Assembly (NCBI GenBank): GCA_000720535.1
Contig: JOAZ01000011.1
Location: 186,001 to 250,000 of the forward strand
Reading direction: 5' to 3'
DNA: 64,000 bases
Origin: Streptomyces halstedii
GTDB lineage: Bacteria; Actinomycetota; Actinomycetes; Streptomycetales; Streptomycetaceae
Made by a program: the position numbers and the translations under genes. Positions 26,284-35,393 of the stretch are shown piece after piece. The notes beneath the pieces were generated by a model. That model made no database searches and was not told where the DNA came from. It saw only the letters and a list, made by a program, of their open reading frames with translations. Every line of letters starts with the position of its first letter. Within the stretch, counting starts at the first letter, position 1.

Positions 26284-27468
26284 TCAGAGTCCGCCGGCGT
26301 ACAGCAGGCGGTTGGGTGAGCCCTGTCCCAGGCCCGTCAGCGCGTCCGGCGTGGCGCCGTCCACGAGCCAGTCCTCGATCTCCTTCGGCGTCGCGGCCGG
26401 GTGGGCCTCCTTGTAGAGGGCCACGGCCCCGGCGACGTGCGGGCCGGCCATGGAGGTGCCGTTGAGCGCGGTGGAGCCGCCGCCGAGCTTGGCGGAGACG
26501 ATCGCGGCGCCGGGCGCGTACAGGGACACGCACGTGCCCCAGTTGCTGAACGACGTCTGCCGGTCCTGGGCGTCGGTGGCCCCCACGGCGAGCGTGCCCC
26601 CGGCCCCCGCCGGGGAGACGTCGCACGCGTCCTGGCTCTCGTTGCCCGCCGCGACGACCGGCAGGACACCCTTCTCCTCCAGGGCGTCGAAGGCGTCGTC
26701 CACGGCCGGGGAGGCGGGCCCGCCGAGGGAGGCGTTGACCACGGCCGGCTGCCGCGCGTGGTCCGCGATCCAGTCGAGTCCGGCGATGACGCCGGCCCAG
26801 CTGCCCGAACCCTCGCAGTCGAGCACCCGCACCGGGACGACCGAGGCGGAGGGGGCGACGCCGTAGGTCACGCCCGCCACCGTCCCGGCCACATGGGTGC
26901 CGTGCCCGTTGCAGTCCTCGCCGTCGCGGCCGTCGCCGATCGCGTCGTAGCCGGCGCCCACCCGGCCGGCGAACTCGCTGTGGGCCGACTCGACGCCGGT
27001 GTCCAGGATGTACGCCGTCACCCCCTGTCCCGTACCGGCCGCCTCGTAGGCCCCGTCCAGCGGCAGGGTGCGCTGGTCGATCCGGTCCAGGCCCCAACTC
27101 GCCGCCGCCACACGGGCGGTGGGCGCCGGCTGGACGGCGGGCGGGGAGACGGACGCTTCGCTGTTCTCCTCGACGGCCTGGACCCCGGTGGCGCCGCGCA
27201 CCTTCTCCAGCTGGGCCGGGGTGAGTTCGGCCGCGAAGCCGTGCAGCACGGTGCGGTACGTGAACAGCGGGGTGACCCCGAGACGCCTGGCCGCGGCCTC
27301 GGGCGTGTGGTCCCGGGAGACGGTGACGATGTACTCACCGGGGACCGCCCGGGACGACCGCTGCACCGGCACGAGGGCCTCACCGGTGTCGGCCGCGGCC
27401 GGGGCGGCACCGAGGAGGGGGGCGAGCAGCAGTAGGGCGGCTGGTGTCCAGCGGGCGCGCGGGCGCAT
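26284..27468 (-). CDS. Secreted subtilisin-like serine protease (S8, proteinase K type)
   Basis: Secreted pro-protease of 394 residues. A signal peptide ends near PAAADT. An inhibitor-I9 propeptide (GEYIVTVSRDHTPEAAARRLG) is followed by the S8 domain from about residue 115. The triad is complete: Asp in AYILDTGVESAHSEF, His in DCNGHGTHVAGTVAG, Ser in ALNGTSMAGPHVAGA; the oxyanion Asn is in PVVAAGNES. I chose ATG 27468 with AAGGGAGA just upstream. It stands alone between the GH42 operon and the GH87 gene; a general nutrient-scavenging exoprotease is the natural reading. Confidence 0.9.
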   Translation of the reverse strand: MRPRARWTPAALLLLAPLLGAAPAAADTGEALVPVQRSSRAVPGEYIVTVSRDHTPEAAARRLGVTPLFTYRTVLHGFAAELTPAQLEKVRGATGVQAVEENSEASVSPPAVQPAPTARVAAASWGLDRIDQRTLPLDGAYEAAGTGQGVTAYILDTGVESAHSEFAGRVGAGYDAIGDGRDGEDCNGHGTHVAGTVAGVTYGVAPSASVVPVRVLDCEGSGSWAGVIAGLDWIADHARQPAVVNASLGGPASPAVDDAFDALEEKGVLPVVAAGNESQDACDVSPAGAGGTLAVGATDAQDRQTSFSNWGTCVSLYAPGAAIVSAKLGGGSTALNGTSMAGPHVAGAVALYKEAHPAATPKEIEDWLVDGATPDALTGLGQGSPNRLLYAGGL

Positions 27469-27672
27469 GCGTTCTCCCTTGGGTGGAGGAGCCGTCCACG
27501 GGCCGGGACCGGCCCGTGGGGTGCGAACACCTGACGTTTCGTCCACATCCGGGGCCCCGCTTGAGCCGCCGTCATCCGGACAGCGCAACGATCGCGGTGC
27601 GGCGCGTCCGTTCGGCCGCGTCCGGGAGTCGGGGCGCGGGGGCGGGGCGGAGCGTGCCGGGGCGCTCCCCCG

Positions 27673-27703
27673 CGGGCCGCCGGGCGCTCCGCCCGGCGGC
27701 CCG
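27673..27703 (-). terminator. Terminator after the GH42 gene
   Basis: CGGGCCGCCGGGC and GCCCGGCGGCCCG form a perfect 13-base stem around GCTCC, just after the stop codon of the beta-galactosidase. Confidence 0.7.
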
Positions 27704-27709
27704 TCCGGC

Positions 27710-29785
27710 TCAGGCGCTCGGGGGGAAGGGGCTCGTCCCGGACGCCACGCGGAGCACCGCGACCTCCCTCGGGGCCAGGAGCAGCCCGCCGTCGTCGGCC
27801 GGGGCGGGCCCGGTCAGGGCCTCGCCGGTGACCGCGTCGAAGGCGACGGGCTCGTCCGTGCGGTTGACGAGGAACCAGTAGGCGTGGGTGCCGTCGGTCC
27901 GGACCACGGGCTCCACCCGCCCCCGCACGGCGGCGGGCAGTTCGCCGCGCACACCGGCGCCGGACAGCAGACCGTCCAGCACCTCGGTCAGCCCGTCGGC
28001 GCCCAGCCGGGTGGAGACGTAGGCGGCGGAGCCGCCGCCGGGCAGGGCGCGCCGGGTGAGGGCCGGGCGTCCGGCCTGGTCACCGGTCTCGTAGCGCGCG
28101 AGCACGGTGACCTCCGGGTCGGTCACCTCGATCCGGTCGGTCCACAGGGTGCCGCGCAGGCCGTTGTCGAGCCGTACGTCCGTGCCGTCCAGCAGCGGGC
28201 CGAACTCCTCGACGCGGATGCCCAGCAGCCCGCGCAGCGCTCCCGGGTACCCGCCGAGGTGGACGTGGTCGTTCTCGTCCACGATGCCGGAGTAGTAGGT
28301 GGTGGCGAGGTGGCCGCCGCCCCGCACATAGGCGTCCAGCCGGTCGGCGAGGGGCCGGGGGACGACGTGCAGGACGGGGGCGGCGACGAAGTCGTACCCG
28401 GTGAGGTCGGCCGAGGCCGTGACGACGTCCACCCGGACGCCCAGGTCGAGGAAGGCGGAGTACCAGTCGAGGATCTCCTGCCGGTAGCGCAGCAGGGAGG
28501 TGGGCTGGGAGTCGCGCTCGACGGCCCACCAGGACTGCCAGTCGTACACCAGGGCCGCGCGCGCCGGTTCGCGTACGGAGCCGGTGACGGGGGTGAGGTC
28601 GCTCAGGGTGCGGCCGAGGGCGGCCACCGCGCGGAACACCTCGCTGTCCGGGCCGGCGTGGGGCACCATCGCGGAGTGGTACTTCTCGGCGCCGGCGGCG
28701 GACTGGCGCCACTGGAAGAAGCAGACGGCGTCGGCCCCGTGGGCGACGTGGACGAGGGAGTCGCGGGCCATCTCGCCGGGGCGCTTCGCGACGTTGACGG
28801 GCTGCCAGTTGACCGCGCTGGTCGAGTGCTCCATCAGGAACCACGGCCGGCCGCCCGCGACGGAGTGCGTGAGGGCGGCGGAGAGGGACAGCTCGTCCAG
28901 GCGCTGCGGGCCGGGGTGGGCGTAGTGGTCGTTGGAGACGAAGTCGATCTCGTCGGCCCACTCGGGGTAGTTCATGCCCTTGGTCTCCCCCATCACCATG
29001 AAGTTGGTGGTGGCGGGGACGTCGGGGGTGATGCGGCGCAGGACGTCGCGTTCGGCGCGGAGGTAGTCCTTCAGGGCGTCGGACGAGAACCGCTTGAAGT
29101 CGAGCTGCTGGGTCGGGTTGGCGTGGCTGGCGGCGAGACGCGGGGGCTGGATCTGCTCCCACGCGCCGTAGTGCTGCGACCAGAAGGAGGTCGCCCAGGC
29201 CCGGTTGAGCTCGTCCAGGGTGCTGTAGCGGGCGCGCAGCCAGTCGCGGAAGGCCTGGGCGGCGTCGTCGGAGTAGTCGTAGATGTTGTGGCAGCCGAGC
29301 TCGTTGGAGATGTGCCAGGCGACCAGGGCGGGGTGGTCCGCGTAGCGGGTGGCCATGGCCTCCACCAGCCGCAGGGCGTGCTTGCGGAAGACCGGCGAGG
29401 TGGGCCGCCAGTGCTGGCGCGCGCCCTGTGAGAGGGTCTCGCCGGTGCGGGTGACCGGCAGGATCTCCGGGTGCAGGGTGGTCAGCCAGGGCGGCGGGGA
29501 GGCCGTGGCGGTGGCGAGGTCCACCGCGATCCCGTTGTCGTGCAGCAGGTCGAGCACCTCGTCCAGCCAGTCGAAGTCCCACCGGTCCTCGGCCGGCTGG
29601 AGGCGGGCCCAGGAGAAGATGGCGACCGAGACGATGGTGACCCCGGCCTCACGCATCAGCCGGACGTCTTCCTTCCACACCTCGCGCGGCCACTGCTCCG
29701 GGTTGTAGTCGGCCCCGTAGGCGAAGCGCGCGGGGCGGTCGTCGGAGGTCGGGCGCAGCCAGTGGCGCTCGGAGGCGGGGGTCAT
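27710..29785 (-). CDS. GH42 beta-galactosidase
   Basis: Cytoplasmic beta-galactosidase of 691 residues with the three GH42 domains: an (alpha/beta)8 barrel from FAYGADYNPEQWPREVW, a glutamine-amidotransferase-like trimerisation domain in the middle, and a small beta domain at the end. The acid/base Glu is in LVAWHISNELGCHNIY and the nucleophile Glu in RPWFLMEHSTSAVNW. I chose ATG 29785, preceded by AAAGGA. It is the last gene of a permease-permease-binding protein-GH42 operon, so it likely cleaves galactosides or galacto-oligosaccharides delivered by that importer. Some GH42 enzymes prefer alpha-L-arabinopyranosides, which remains possible. Confidence 0.92.
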   Translation of the reverse strand: MTPASERHWLRPTSDDRPARFAYGADYNPEQWPREVWKEDVRLMREAGVTIVSVAIFSWARLQPAEDRWDFDWLDEVLDLLHDNGIAVDLATATASPPPWLTTLHPEILPVTRTGETLSQGARQHWRPTSPVFRKHALRLVEAMATRYADHPALVAWHISNELGCHNIYDYSDDAAQAFRDWLRARYSTLDELNRAWATSFWSQHYGAWEQIQPPRLAASHANPTQQLDFKRFSSDALKDYLRAERDVLRRITPDVPATTNFMVMGETKGMNYPEWADEIDFVSNDHYAHPGPQRLDELSLSAALTHSVAGGRPWFLMEHSTSAVNWQPVNVAKRPGEMARDSLVHVAHGADAVCFFQWRQSAAGAEKYHSAMVPHAGPDSEVFRAVAALGRTLSDLTPVTGSVREPARAALVYDWQSWWAVERDSQPTSLLRYRQEILDWYSAFLDLGVRVDVVTASADLTGYDFVAAPVLHVVPRPLADRLDAYVRGGGHLATTYYSGIVDENDHVHLGGYPGALRGLLGIRVEEFGPLLDGTDVRLDNGLRGTLWTDRIEVTDPEVTVLARYETGDQAGRPALTRRALPGGGSAAYVSTRLGADGLTEVLDGLLSGAGVRGELPAAVRGRVEPVVRTDGTHAYWFLVNRTDEPVAFDAVTGEALTGPAPADDGGLLLAPREVAVLRVASGTSPFPPSA

Positions 29786-29819
29786 GATGATCCTTTCGGA
29801 TACGGGGAGTTGCGGGTAC

Positions 29820-29862
29820 GGCACAGGGCGGCCGCCCGTCGGACGGGCGGCCGCCCTGTGCC
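29820..29862 (-). terminator. Very stable 20-bp hairpin between binding-protein and GH42 genes
   Basis: Arms 29820-29839 and 29843-29862 are perfectly complementary around CGG. It is inside the operon, directly after the binding-protein gene, so it should strongly limit read-through into GH42 or stabilise the upstream message. Confidence 0.75.
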
Positions 29863-29879
29863 GGTTCAGTGGTGCGACG

Positions 29880-31220
29880 TCACTTGTTGACGTCGAAGCC
29901 CTGTTCCGTGCCGTAGTCGACGGCGGCCTTCTGCCAGGCCTTCAGACCGTCGATCAGCTTGGTGTCGGAGACGTAGGCCTTGCCGACGGAGTCGTTGAAG
30001 ACGGAGTTGGCGTACACCTGGTAGGGCAGGTACGACCACTCCTCGGGCACCTGGGTGGCCGACCGGGCGAAGATCTCGTTCGCCTTCTGGCCGCCGAAGT
30101 ACGGGAAGGTCTGCTCCAGGAACGTCGGGGAGGACAGGTCGGCCGTGGTGGCCGGGAAGGCGCCTCCCTCAAGGCGGGCCTGGACGCCCTCCGAGTGGTT
30201 GGCGTACTCGTTGAACGCGTACGCCAGGTCCTTGTTCTTGCTCGCCTTCATCACCGCGAGGGAGCTGCCGCCGTTCTCGGAGCTGACCTCCTCGCCCTTC
30301 TTCCACTGCGGGAGGGCGGCGGCGCGCCAGTCACCGGACGCCCCCTCCACGCCGGAGACGAAGTTGGCGGGCATCCAGGCGCCGGTGGCGAGGGTGGCGA
30401 TGGTGCCGTCCGCCAGGCCCTTGTACCACTCGTCGCTCCAGGAGCTGATGGGTGCCAGCAGCTTCTCGTCGATGAGCTTCTGCCAGACCTTGGTGAAGGC
30501 GACGACACCCTTGTCGTTGGTGAGGTCGACCGTCACGTTGGTGTCGCGGGTCTTGAACGGGGTCCCGCCGGCCTGCCAGATCATGCTGGTCGTGAAGCCC
30601 GCGTCACCGGTGTCGTTGGCGATGTAGGCCTTGGGGTCGGCGGCGTGCAGGGCGCGGGCCGCCTCCAGGTACTCGTCCCAGGTGGTGGGCGTGGCGATCT
30701 GGTGCTTGTCGAGCACCTTCTTGTTGTAGAAGAGCGCCATCGGGCCGGAGTCCATGGGCAGCGCGTAGACGGCGTCGTCGACGGTGACCGCGTTCCACGG
30801 GCCCGGCGAGTAGGCGTCCTTGAACTTGTCCGCGCCGTAACGGCTCAGGTCCTCAAGGGACTTGCCGAGGGCGAACTGTCCCAGCGCGTAGTACTCGACC
30901 TGGGCGACGTCCGGCACACCGGATCCGGCCTGCACGGCGTTCTGCAGGGCGGTGTACTGGTCGTTGCCGGTACCGGCGTTGACCAGCTTCACCTTGACCT
31001 TGGGGTACTCCTTCTGGAAGTCGGTGACGACCTGCTTCAGCGTCGGTTCCCAGGCCCACACCGTGATCGAGCCGCCCTCGCGCAGGGCCGCCCGGAGATC
31101 ACCTCCCGATACGGCCTTGTCCGAACCGGAATCGTCGGAGGACCCGCACGCGGTGAGGCTCAACGCGGCCGCGCACAGCAGGCCGACGCCACGCATCGCG
31201 CGTCTGGTCATGGTTCTCAT
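29880..31220 (-). CDS. Sugar ABC transporter substrate-binding lipoprotein
   Basis: Family 1 solute-binding lipoprotein of 446 residues. Signal peptide with lipobox LTAC, then GSSDDSGSDK spacer. The mature part has GSITVWAWEPTLKQVVTDFQKEYPKVKVKLVNAG, PDVAQVEYYALGQF and the hinge/ligand region ALPMDSGPMALFYNKKVLDKHQI, all typical of oligosaccharide-binding proteins. It follows the two permease genes, an inverted order compared with most such operons, and precedes GH42. Ligand inferred as a galactoside from GH42. Confidence 0.88.
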   Translation of the reverse strand: MRTMTRRAMRGVGLLCAAALSLTACGSSDDSGSDKAVSGGDLRAALREGGSITVWAWEPTLKQVVTDFQKEYPKVKVKLVNAGTGNDQYTALQNAVQAGSGVPDVAQVEYYALGQFALGKSLEDLSRYGADKFKDAYSPGPWNAVTVDDAVYALPMDSGPMALFYNKKVLDKHQIATPTTWDEYLEAARALHAADPKAYIANDTGDAGFTTSMIWQAGGTPFKTRDTNVTVDLTNDKGVVAFTKVWQKLIDEKLLAPISSWSDEWYKGLADGTIATLATGAWMPANFVSGVEGASGDWRAAALPQWKKGEEVSSENGGSSLAVMKASKNKDLAYAFNEYANHSEGVQARLEGGAFPATTADLSSPTFLEQTFPYFGGQKANEIFARSATQVPEEWSYLPYQVYANSVFNDSVGKAYVSDTKLIDGLKAWQKAAVDYGTEQGFDVNK

Positions 31221-31382
31221 ATCGTCTTCACTCCGTTGTGGTGAGGGTGGTTCACGAGCCGTCGAGCGTCCGCACGCGGGGTGCGGAGGGTGGAGAGGGT
31301 GGGGCGCCGCGCCGGATCGGGGGCCGGGGTAAGCCGGTCCCGGAGCGCGGAGTTCGGAGGGCCGGAGTAGCCGGGGGGACGG

Positions 31383-32324
31383 TCAACCCTTGACACTTCC
31401 CGCGGCGAGACCTGACTGCCAGTAGCGCTGGAGGAGCAGGAAGGCGGCGACCAGGGGCACGATGGTCAGCAGGGCGCCCGTGATGACCAGGTTGAAGACC
31501 GGTTGGCCGCCCGCGGTGGACGCCTGCTGGTTCCAGGCGTTCAGGCCGAGGGTCAGCGGATACCAGTCCGGGTCCTTGATCATGATCAGGGGCAGGAAGT
31601 AGTTGTTCCAGGTCTGCACCATGGTGAAGAGCAGCACGGTGACGATGCCCGGGGTCAGCAGCGGGAGCGCGACCTGGAAGAAGGTCCGCAGCTCTCCGGA
31701 ACCGTCGACCCGGGCCGCTTCGAGGAGTTCGGTGGGGACGGCCTCGGCGGCGAACACCCACATGAGGTAGAGGCCGAACGGGGAGATGAGGGACGGGATG
31801 ATGACGGCCCACGGCGTGTTGGTGAGGCCCATCTTGCTGAACATCAGGAAGGTGGGGACCGCCAGCGCGGTCGCGGGGACGGCCACCGCGCCGATGACGG
31901 TGGCGAAGACGGCCCGCTTGCCGGTGAAGTCGAACTTGGCGAGGCCGTAGCCGCCGAGGACCGCGAGGAAGGTGGCTCCGCCGGCGCCGACGACCACGTA
32001 CAGCAGGGTGTTGAGGAACCAGCGGACGAAGATGCCGTCGTCGTAGGTCAGCGTCTGGGAGATGTTGTCCCAGAGGGCGAAGTCCCCGCTGAACCAGAGG
32101 CCGAAGGAGTCGAGGAGGTTCTTCTGCGTCTTGGTGGCGTTGATGACGAGCCAGGCCAGCGGCAGCAGCGCGTACAGGGCGGTCAGGCCCATGAGCACCG
32201 TGAGAACGACGCTGCGGCGCGGCCGGTCGGCCGTACGGCGTCGGCGCGGGGCGCGGCGTGACGCCGGGGCGCGGTGGTTGGTACGCCGGGACCTCGGCGG
32301 GGCGGTGAACGGGGGTGCGCTCAT
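31383..32324 (-). CDS. Sugar ABC transporter permease (MalG type), GH42 operon
   Basis: Permease of 313 residues: an Arg/Pro-rich cytoplasmic N-terminus of ~40 residues, six helices, EAA loop VPTELLEAARVDGSGELRTFFQVALPLLTP, and the usual end YWQSGLAAGSVKG. It starts three bases after the upstream permease gene. The 160-base gap downstream to the binding-protein gene shows only weak small hairpins. No ATPase gene is nearby, so a shared MsiK-like ATPase is expected. Confidence 0.9.
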   Translation of the reverse strand: MSAPPFTAPPRSRRTNHRAPASRRAPRRRRTADRPRRSVVLTVLMGLTALYALLPLAWLVINATKTQKNLLDSFGLWFSGDFALWDNISQTLTYDDGIFVRWFLNTLLYVVVGAGGATFLAVLGGYGLAKFDFTGKRAVFATVIGAVAVPATALAVPTFLMFSKMGLTNTPWAVIIPSLISPFGLYLMWVFAAEAVPTELLEAARVDGSGELRTFFQVALPLLTPGIVTVLLFTMVQTWNNYFLPLIMIKDPDWYPLTLGLNAWNQQASTAGGQPVFNLVITGALLTIVPLVAAFLLLQRYWQSGLAAGSVKG

Positions 32325-32327
32325 CGT

Positions 32328-33248
32328 TCACGCCTCCTTTCGCATGCCGCGCAGCTGGACCGCGTAGGCGATGATCATCGTGACGACGCCCATGACGAGG
32401 GAGACCGTGGCCGCGTAGTTCTGCTGCCGACCGGAGAAGGACAGCGTGAAGGTGTAGAGGTTGGGGGTGAAGTAGGTCGTGATGGCGTTGGGCGCCAGGC
32501 TCTGCAGGATGCTGGGCTCGTTGAACAGCTGGAAGCTGCCGATCACCGAGAAGATCGTCGCGATGACCAGGGCGCCGCGGATGGCGGGGATCTTCACGGC
32601 GGCGATGATCCGCCACTGTCCGGCGCCGTCGATCTCGGCGGCCTCGTAGAGGGACTTGGGGACGACCCGCAGGGCCGAGTAGAAGATCAGCATGTTGTAG
32701 CCGATGAACTCCCAGGTGACGATGTTGCCGATGCTGGCCAGCACCAGGGAGGGCGAGAGCGGGTCGGGCAGGCTCACGCCGAGGGCGTCGTTGATGTTCC
32801 CCACGAGTCCGAACCGGGTGCCGTAGATGAAGCCCCACATCAGCGTGGCGACGACGGCGGGGACCGCGTACGGCAGGAAGACGGAGATCCGGAAGAAGCT
32901 CTTGCCGTAGAGCCTGCCGCTGTCGAGGGCGAGGGCCACGAGCAGGGCGAGCCCGAGCATGACGGGCACCTGGACCGCGAGGAAGACCGCCACCCGGCCG
33001 AGGGCGGACCAGAACTGGTCGTCCTCGAAGGCCCGCTGGAAGTTGTCCAGGCCGACGAACGACGTACCGCCGACCAACTGGTCACGGAAGAAGCTCAGAT
33101 ACAGCGAGTAGCATATCGGTGCGAGGAACACCAGGGCGAACACGGCCATGAACGGGCCGACGAAGAGCCACCCCACCCGTCCGCGCCGATTGCGGGAGGT
33201 TCCCGCTGGTGGGCGGCGTCCGGTCGAGAGCGGCGTAGCGGCCGTCAT
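32328..33248 (-). CDS. Sugar ABC transporter permease (MalF type), GH42 operon
   Basis: Permease of 306 residues, first gene of the operon. Six helices begin at VGWLFVGPFMAVFALVFLAP. The EAA loop reads PKSLYEAAEIDGAGQWRIIAAVKIPAIRG. I chose ATG 33248, with AGGAG upstream, over an in-frame codon ten residues earlier. It is divergent from a LacI gene, with a clean LacI-type palindrome in the shared gap. Confidence 0.9.
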   Translation of the reverse strand: MTAATPLSTGRRPPAGTSRNRRGRVGWLFVGPFMAVFALVFLAPICYSLYLSFFRDQLVGGTSFVGLDNFQRAFEDDQFWSALGRVAVFLAVQVPVMLGLALLVALALDSGRLYGKSFFRISVFLPYAVPAVVATLMWGFIYGTRFGLVGNINDALGVSLPDPLSPSLVLASIGNIVTWEFIGYNMLIFYSALRVVPKSLYEAAEIDGAGQWRIIAAVKIPAIRGALVIATIFSVIGSFQLFNEPSILQSLAPNAITTYFTPNLYTFTLSFSGRQQNYAATVSLVMGVVTMIIAYAVQLRGMRKEA

Positions 33249-33696
33249 GGGTACTCCTACTGGTCCGGCGTTGAGCATGGCCCCGGCCGGAGGGAGACAC
33301 CGGACATCGTGGAGGCGCTGTGCTTGAGAACCGATGTTTACGTAAACAGCAATCGGTGAGGTGATGTTTACACGCCCGCTCCACGCACCGTCAAGGCGAC
33401 GATTCCTCCCTCACACCGGCGAGTTACGCCTCCCGCTCCCTCACCTGGTGCCCTGCGGAGGGACACCCTCCGCGAGAGCGACCGGGGCGGTCCGCACCCC
33501 GCGTCCGATAGTGGTAGAAATGCCGGAGGTCCGAGCCCTCGGCCGGCACGCGATCCGATCCGTACCCCGAGCGGGGACGGGACAGGAACCGCTCGGAACA
33601 CCCGGACAGCACCGTGGCGGACGACGGCCCGGTGACCGCGACAACGCCCTGACCGCACGGCGAAAGGCTCGCTTCACCACGACGGAGGCAGACGAA
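33249..33696. other. 448-base divergent gap before the LacI gene
   Basis: Holds the operator at 33335-33348, a second GTTTACA half-site copy at 33365-33371, and the leader of the LacI gene with GGAGG at 33684-33688. A frame runs through it in phase with the LacI gene, but its codon use and lack of conserved features argue against coding. Nothing else recognised. Confidence 0.5.
33335..33348. promoter_or_regulatory. LacI operator TGTTTACGTAAACA
   Basis: A perfect 14-base palindrome with the central CG of LacI-family operators, 87 bases upstream of the first permease gene. The half-site ATGTTTACA recurs at 33364-33372. The divergent LacI protein is the obvious reader. Confidence 0.8.
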
Positions 33697-34734
33697 GTGC
33701 ACGGACAGGATCACGCCACGGAACGACCGTCCCGCAGGGAGGCCTCCATGGCGGACGTCGCTCGTCTGGCCGGGGTCTCCTCGCAGACGGTCTCCCGCGT
33801 GTCCAACGGCCATCCCATGGTCTCCGAGGAGACCCGCCGCCGCGTCCTGTCCGCCATGAAGGAGCTGAACTACCGGCCCAACAGCGCCGCGCGCGCCCTC
33901 AAGAGCGGGAAGTTCCGCACCCTGGGCGTCGTGCTGTTCACCCTGGCCACCACGGGCAACGTCCGTACGCTGGAGGCCATTTCGGCCTCCGCCGCGGATG
34001 CCGGGTACGGCATCACCCTGCTGCCGGTCTCGACGCCGACCAGCACCGGGGTCCGGGGAGCCGTCACCGTGCTCGGCGAGCAGGTCGTGGACGGTATGAT
34101 CGTGATCATGGAGGTCCGGCTCCTGGACGCCGCCATCTCCCTGCCGCCGCACACCCATGTCGTGGTGGCCGATTCCGACGCCGGCGACCGCTACAGCGTC
34201 GTGGACACCGACCAGTCCGGGGGTGCCAGGGCGGCCGTGCGGCATCTGCTCGACCTCGGTCACCGCAGCGTGGCGCACGTCGCCGGTCCGGCGGAGTCGT
34301 TCGCCGCGCAGCGCCGTGCCGAGGCGTGGCGGCAGACCCTGGTGGAAGCGGGGCGGCCCGTCCCGCCGATGCTCTCCGGCGACTGGTCGGCGGCCTCGGG
34401 GTACGAAGCCGGTCTCGCCCTGGCGGCCGATCCCGCCTGTACCGCGGTCTTCGCGGCCAACGACCAGATGGCGCTGGGCGTGCTGCGGGCGCTGCACGAG
34501 CGGGGCAGGCGCGTGCCCGAGGACATCAGTGTCGTCGGGTTCGACGACATAGCCGATTCCGCCTCGTTCTTTCCCCCGCTGACCACCGTTCACCAGGACT
34601 TCGGCGAGATCGGGCGGCTGTGCGTGGACGGCGTCCTGCGGCAGATCCGCAACGAGACGGCGGAGCGCGGGACCACGCTGGTCCCGACCCGGCTGGTCGT
34701 CCGGGCGAGTACGGGCCCGCCGCCGCCCGCCTGA
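33697..34734 (+). CDS. LacI-family regulator of the GH42/galactoside operon
   Basis: Regulator of 345 residues. The DNA-binding domain starts ~20 residues in: SMADVARLAGVSSQTVSRVSNGHPMVSEETRRRVLSAMKELNYRPN, with Ser-Gln-Arg specificity residues. The effector domain follows (LGVVLFTLATTGNVRTLEAI, FAANDQMALGVLRALHERGRRVPEDISVVGFDDI). I chose GTG 33697 because GGAGG lies eight bases upstream; longer in-frame extensions are poorly supported. It is transcribed away from the permease genes and should bind the palindrome between them. Confidence 0.88.
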   Translation: MHGQDHATERPSRREASMADVARLAGVSSQTVSRVSNGHPMVSEETRRRVLSAMKELNYRPNSAARALKSGKFRTLGVVLFTLATTGNVRTLEAISASAADAGYGITLLPVSTPTSTGVRGAVTVLGEQVVDGMIVIMEVRLLDAAISLPPHTHVVVADSDAGDRYSVVDTDQSGGARAAVRHLLDLGHRSVAHVAGPAESFAAQRRAEAWRQTLVEAGRPVPPMLSGDWSAASGYEAGLALAADPACTAVFAANDQMALGVLRALHERGRRVPEDISVVGFDDIADSASFFPPLTTVHQDFGEIGRLCVDGVLRQIRNETAERGTTLVPTRLVVRASTGPPPPA

Positions 34735-34816
34735 GCCCGCGGTGGCGGCCCCGGTGGCGGCCGCCTCTCCGGACGCGGAGGGCCCCCTCCCGGATGCGCA
34801 GCCCGACGACAGGATC

Positions 34817-34859
34817 TGACGGCACGTCAGGTATCTCACAGTCATGACGGCCTGTCAGG
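34817..34859. repeat. Paired TGACGGC..GTCAGG inverted-repeat elements
   Basis: Two 15-base copies, TGACGGCACGTCAGG at 34817-34831 and TGACGGCCTGTCAGG at 34845-34859, 28 bases apart; each has an internal TGAC/GTCA dyad. They lie at the 3' end of the thioesterase gene, the second overlapping its stop codon, and may be a convergent terminator or a dispersed intergenic repeat. Confidence 0.5.
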
Positions 34860-35280
34860 ACTCCTCGATCTCCAGGAGCTCCGGCTTGTCGGCCAGTGAG
34901 GCGAGACGGCCGAGGGGGTCGGGGATCAGCTTGCGGGCCGACAGGTCGAGAACGCCACCGACCGCGCCGATCTCCGCGGCCACCGTGCCGTCCTCCTTGG
35001 TGACCCGCTGGCGGATCTCGAAGACCTTGCCCGTGCCCCGGACGAAGGCGCAGCTCACCCGCACCCGCTCGCCGCCGCGCAGCTCCCGCCGGTACTTCAC
35101 CGTCACCTCCAGCTGCACGGGCCCGATCCCGGCGGCGAGCATCTTCTCCTGGGGCACCCCGGCCGCCCGCAGCAGCTCCCACCGGGCGTGTTCGGCGTAC
35201 TGGAGATAGACCGCCTGGTTGAGGTGGCCCTGGGTGTCGAGTTCGTATCCGCGCACCGTGACGTCGGTGAAGTAGGTCAT
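34855..35280 (-). CDS. Hotdog-fold acyl-CoA thioesterase (4HBT family)
   Basis: Thioesterase of 141 residues, a standard single hotdog domain. The catalytic stretch is YELDTQGHLNQAVYLQYAEHARWELL, with the Asp that activates water in 4-hydroxybenzoyl-CoA-type enzymes, and the central strand KYRRELRGGERVRVSCAFVRGTGKVFEIRQRV. It hydrolyses an unidentified acyl-CoA in the cytoplasm. It stands alone between two sugar loci with no pathway partner. Confidence 0.85.
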   Translation of the reverse strand: MTYFTDVTVRGYELDTQGHLNQAVYLQYAEHARWELLRAAGVPQEKMLAAGIGPVQLEVTVKYRRELRGGERVRVSCAFVRGTGKVFEIRQRVTKEDGTVAAEIGAVGGVLDLSARKLIPDPLGRLASLADKPELLEIEES

Positions 35281-35393
35281 GCACCCCCGAACACCGGCGC
35301 GCGCTCCGTCATTCCGGTCACGAGCGCCGGGACTCGGCCCGGCCGCTCCGCCCGCACCTCTTTACGGAAATGTCATGCACCGGTAACTTCCTG

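Noticed and set aside
33361-33696. 112-residue N-terminal extension of the LacI regulator
   Set aside because: LacI DNA-binding domains start at the N-terminus, and GTG 33697 has a good ribosome site.
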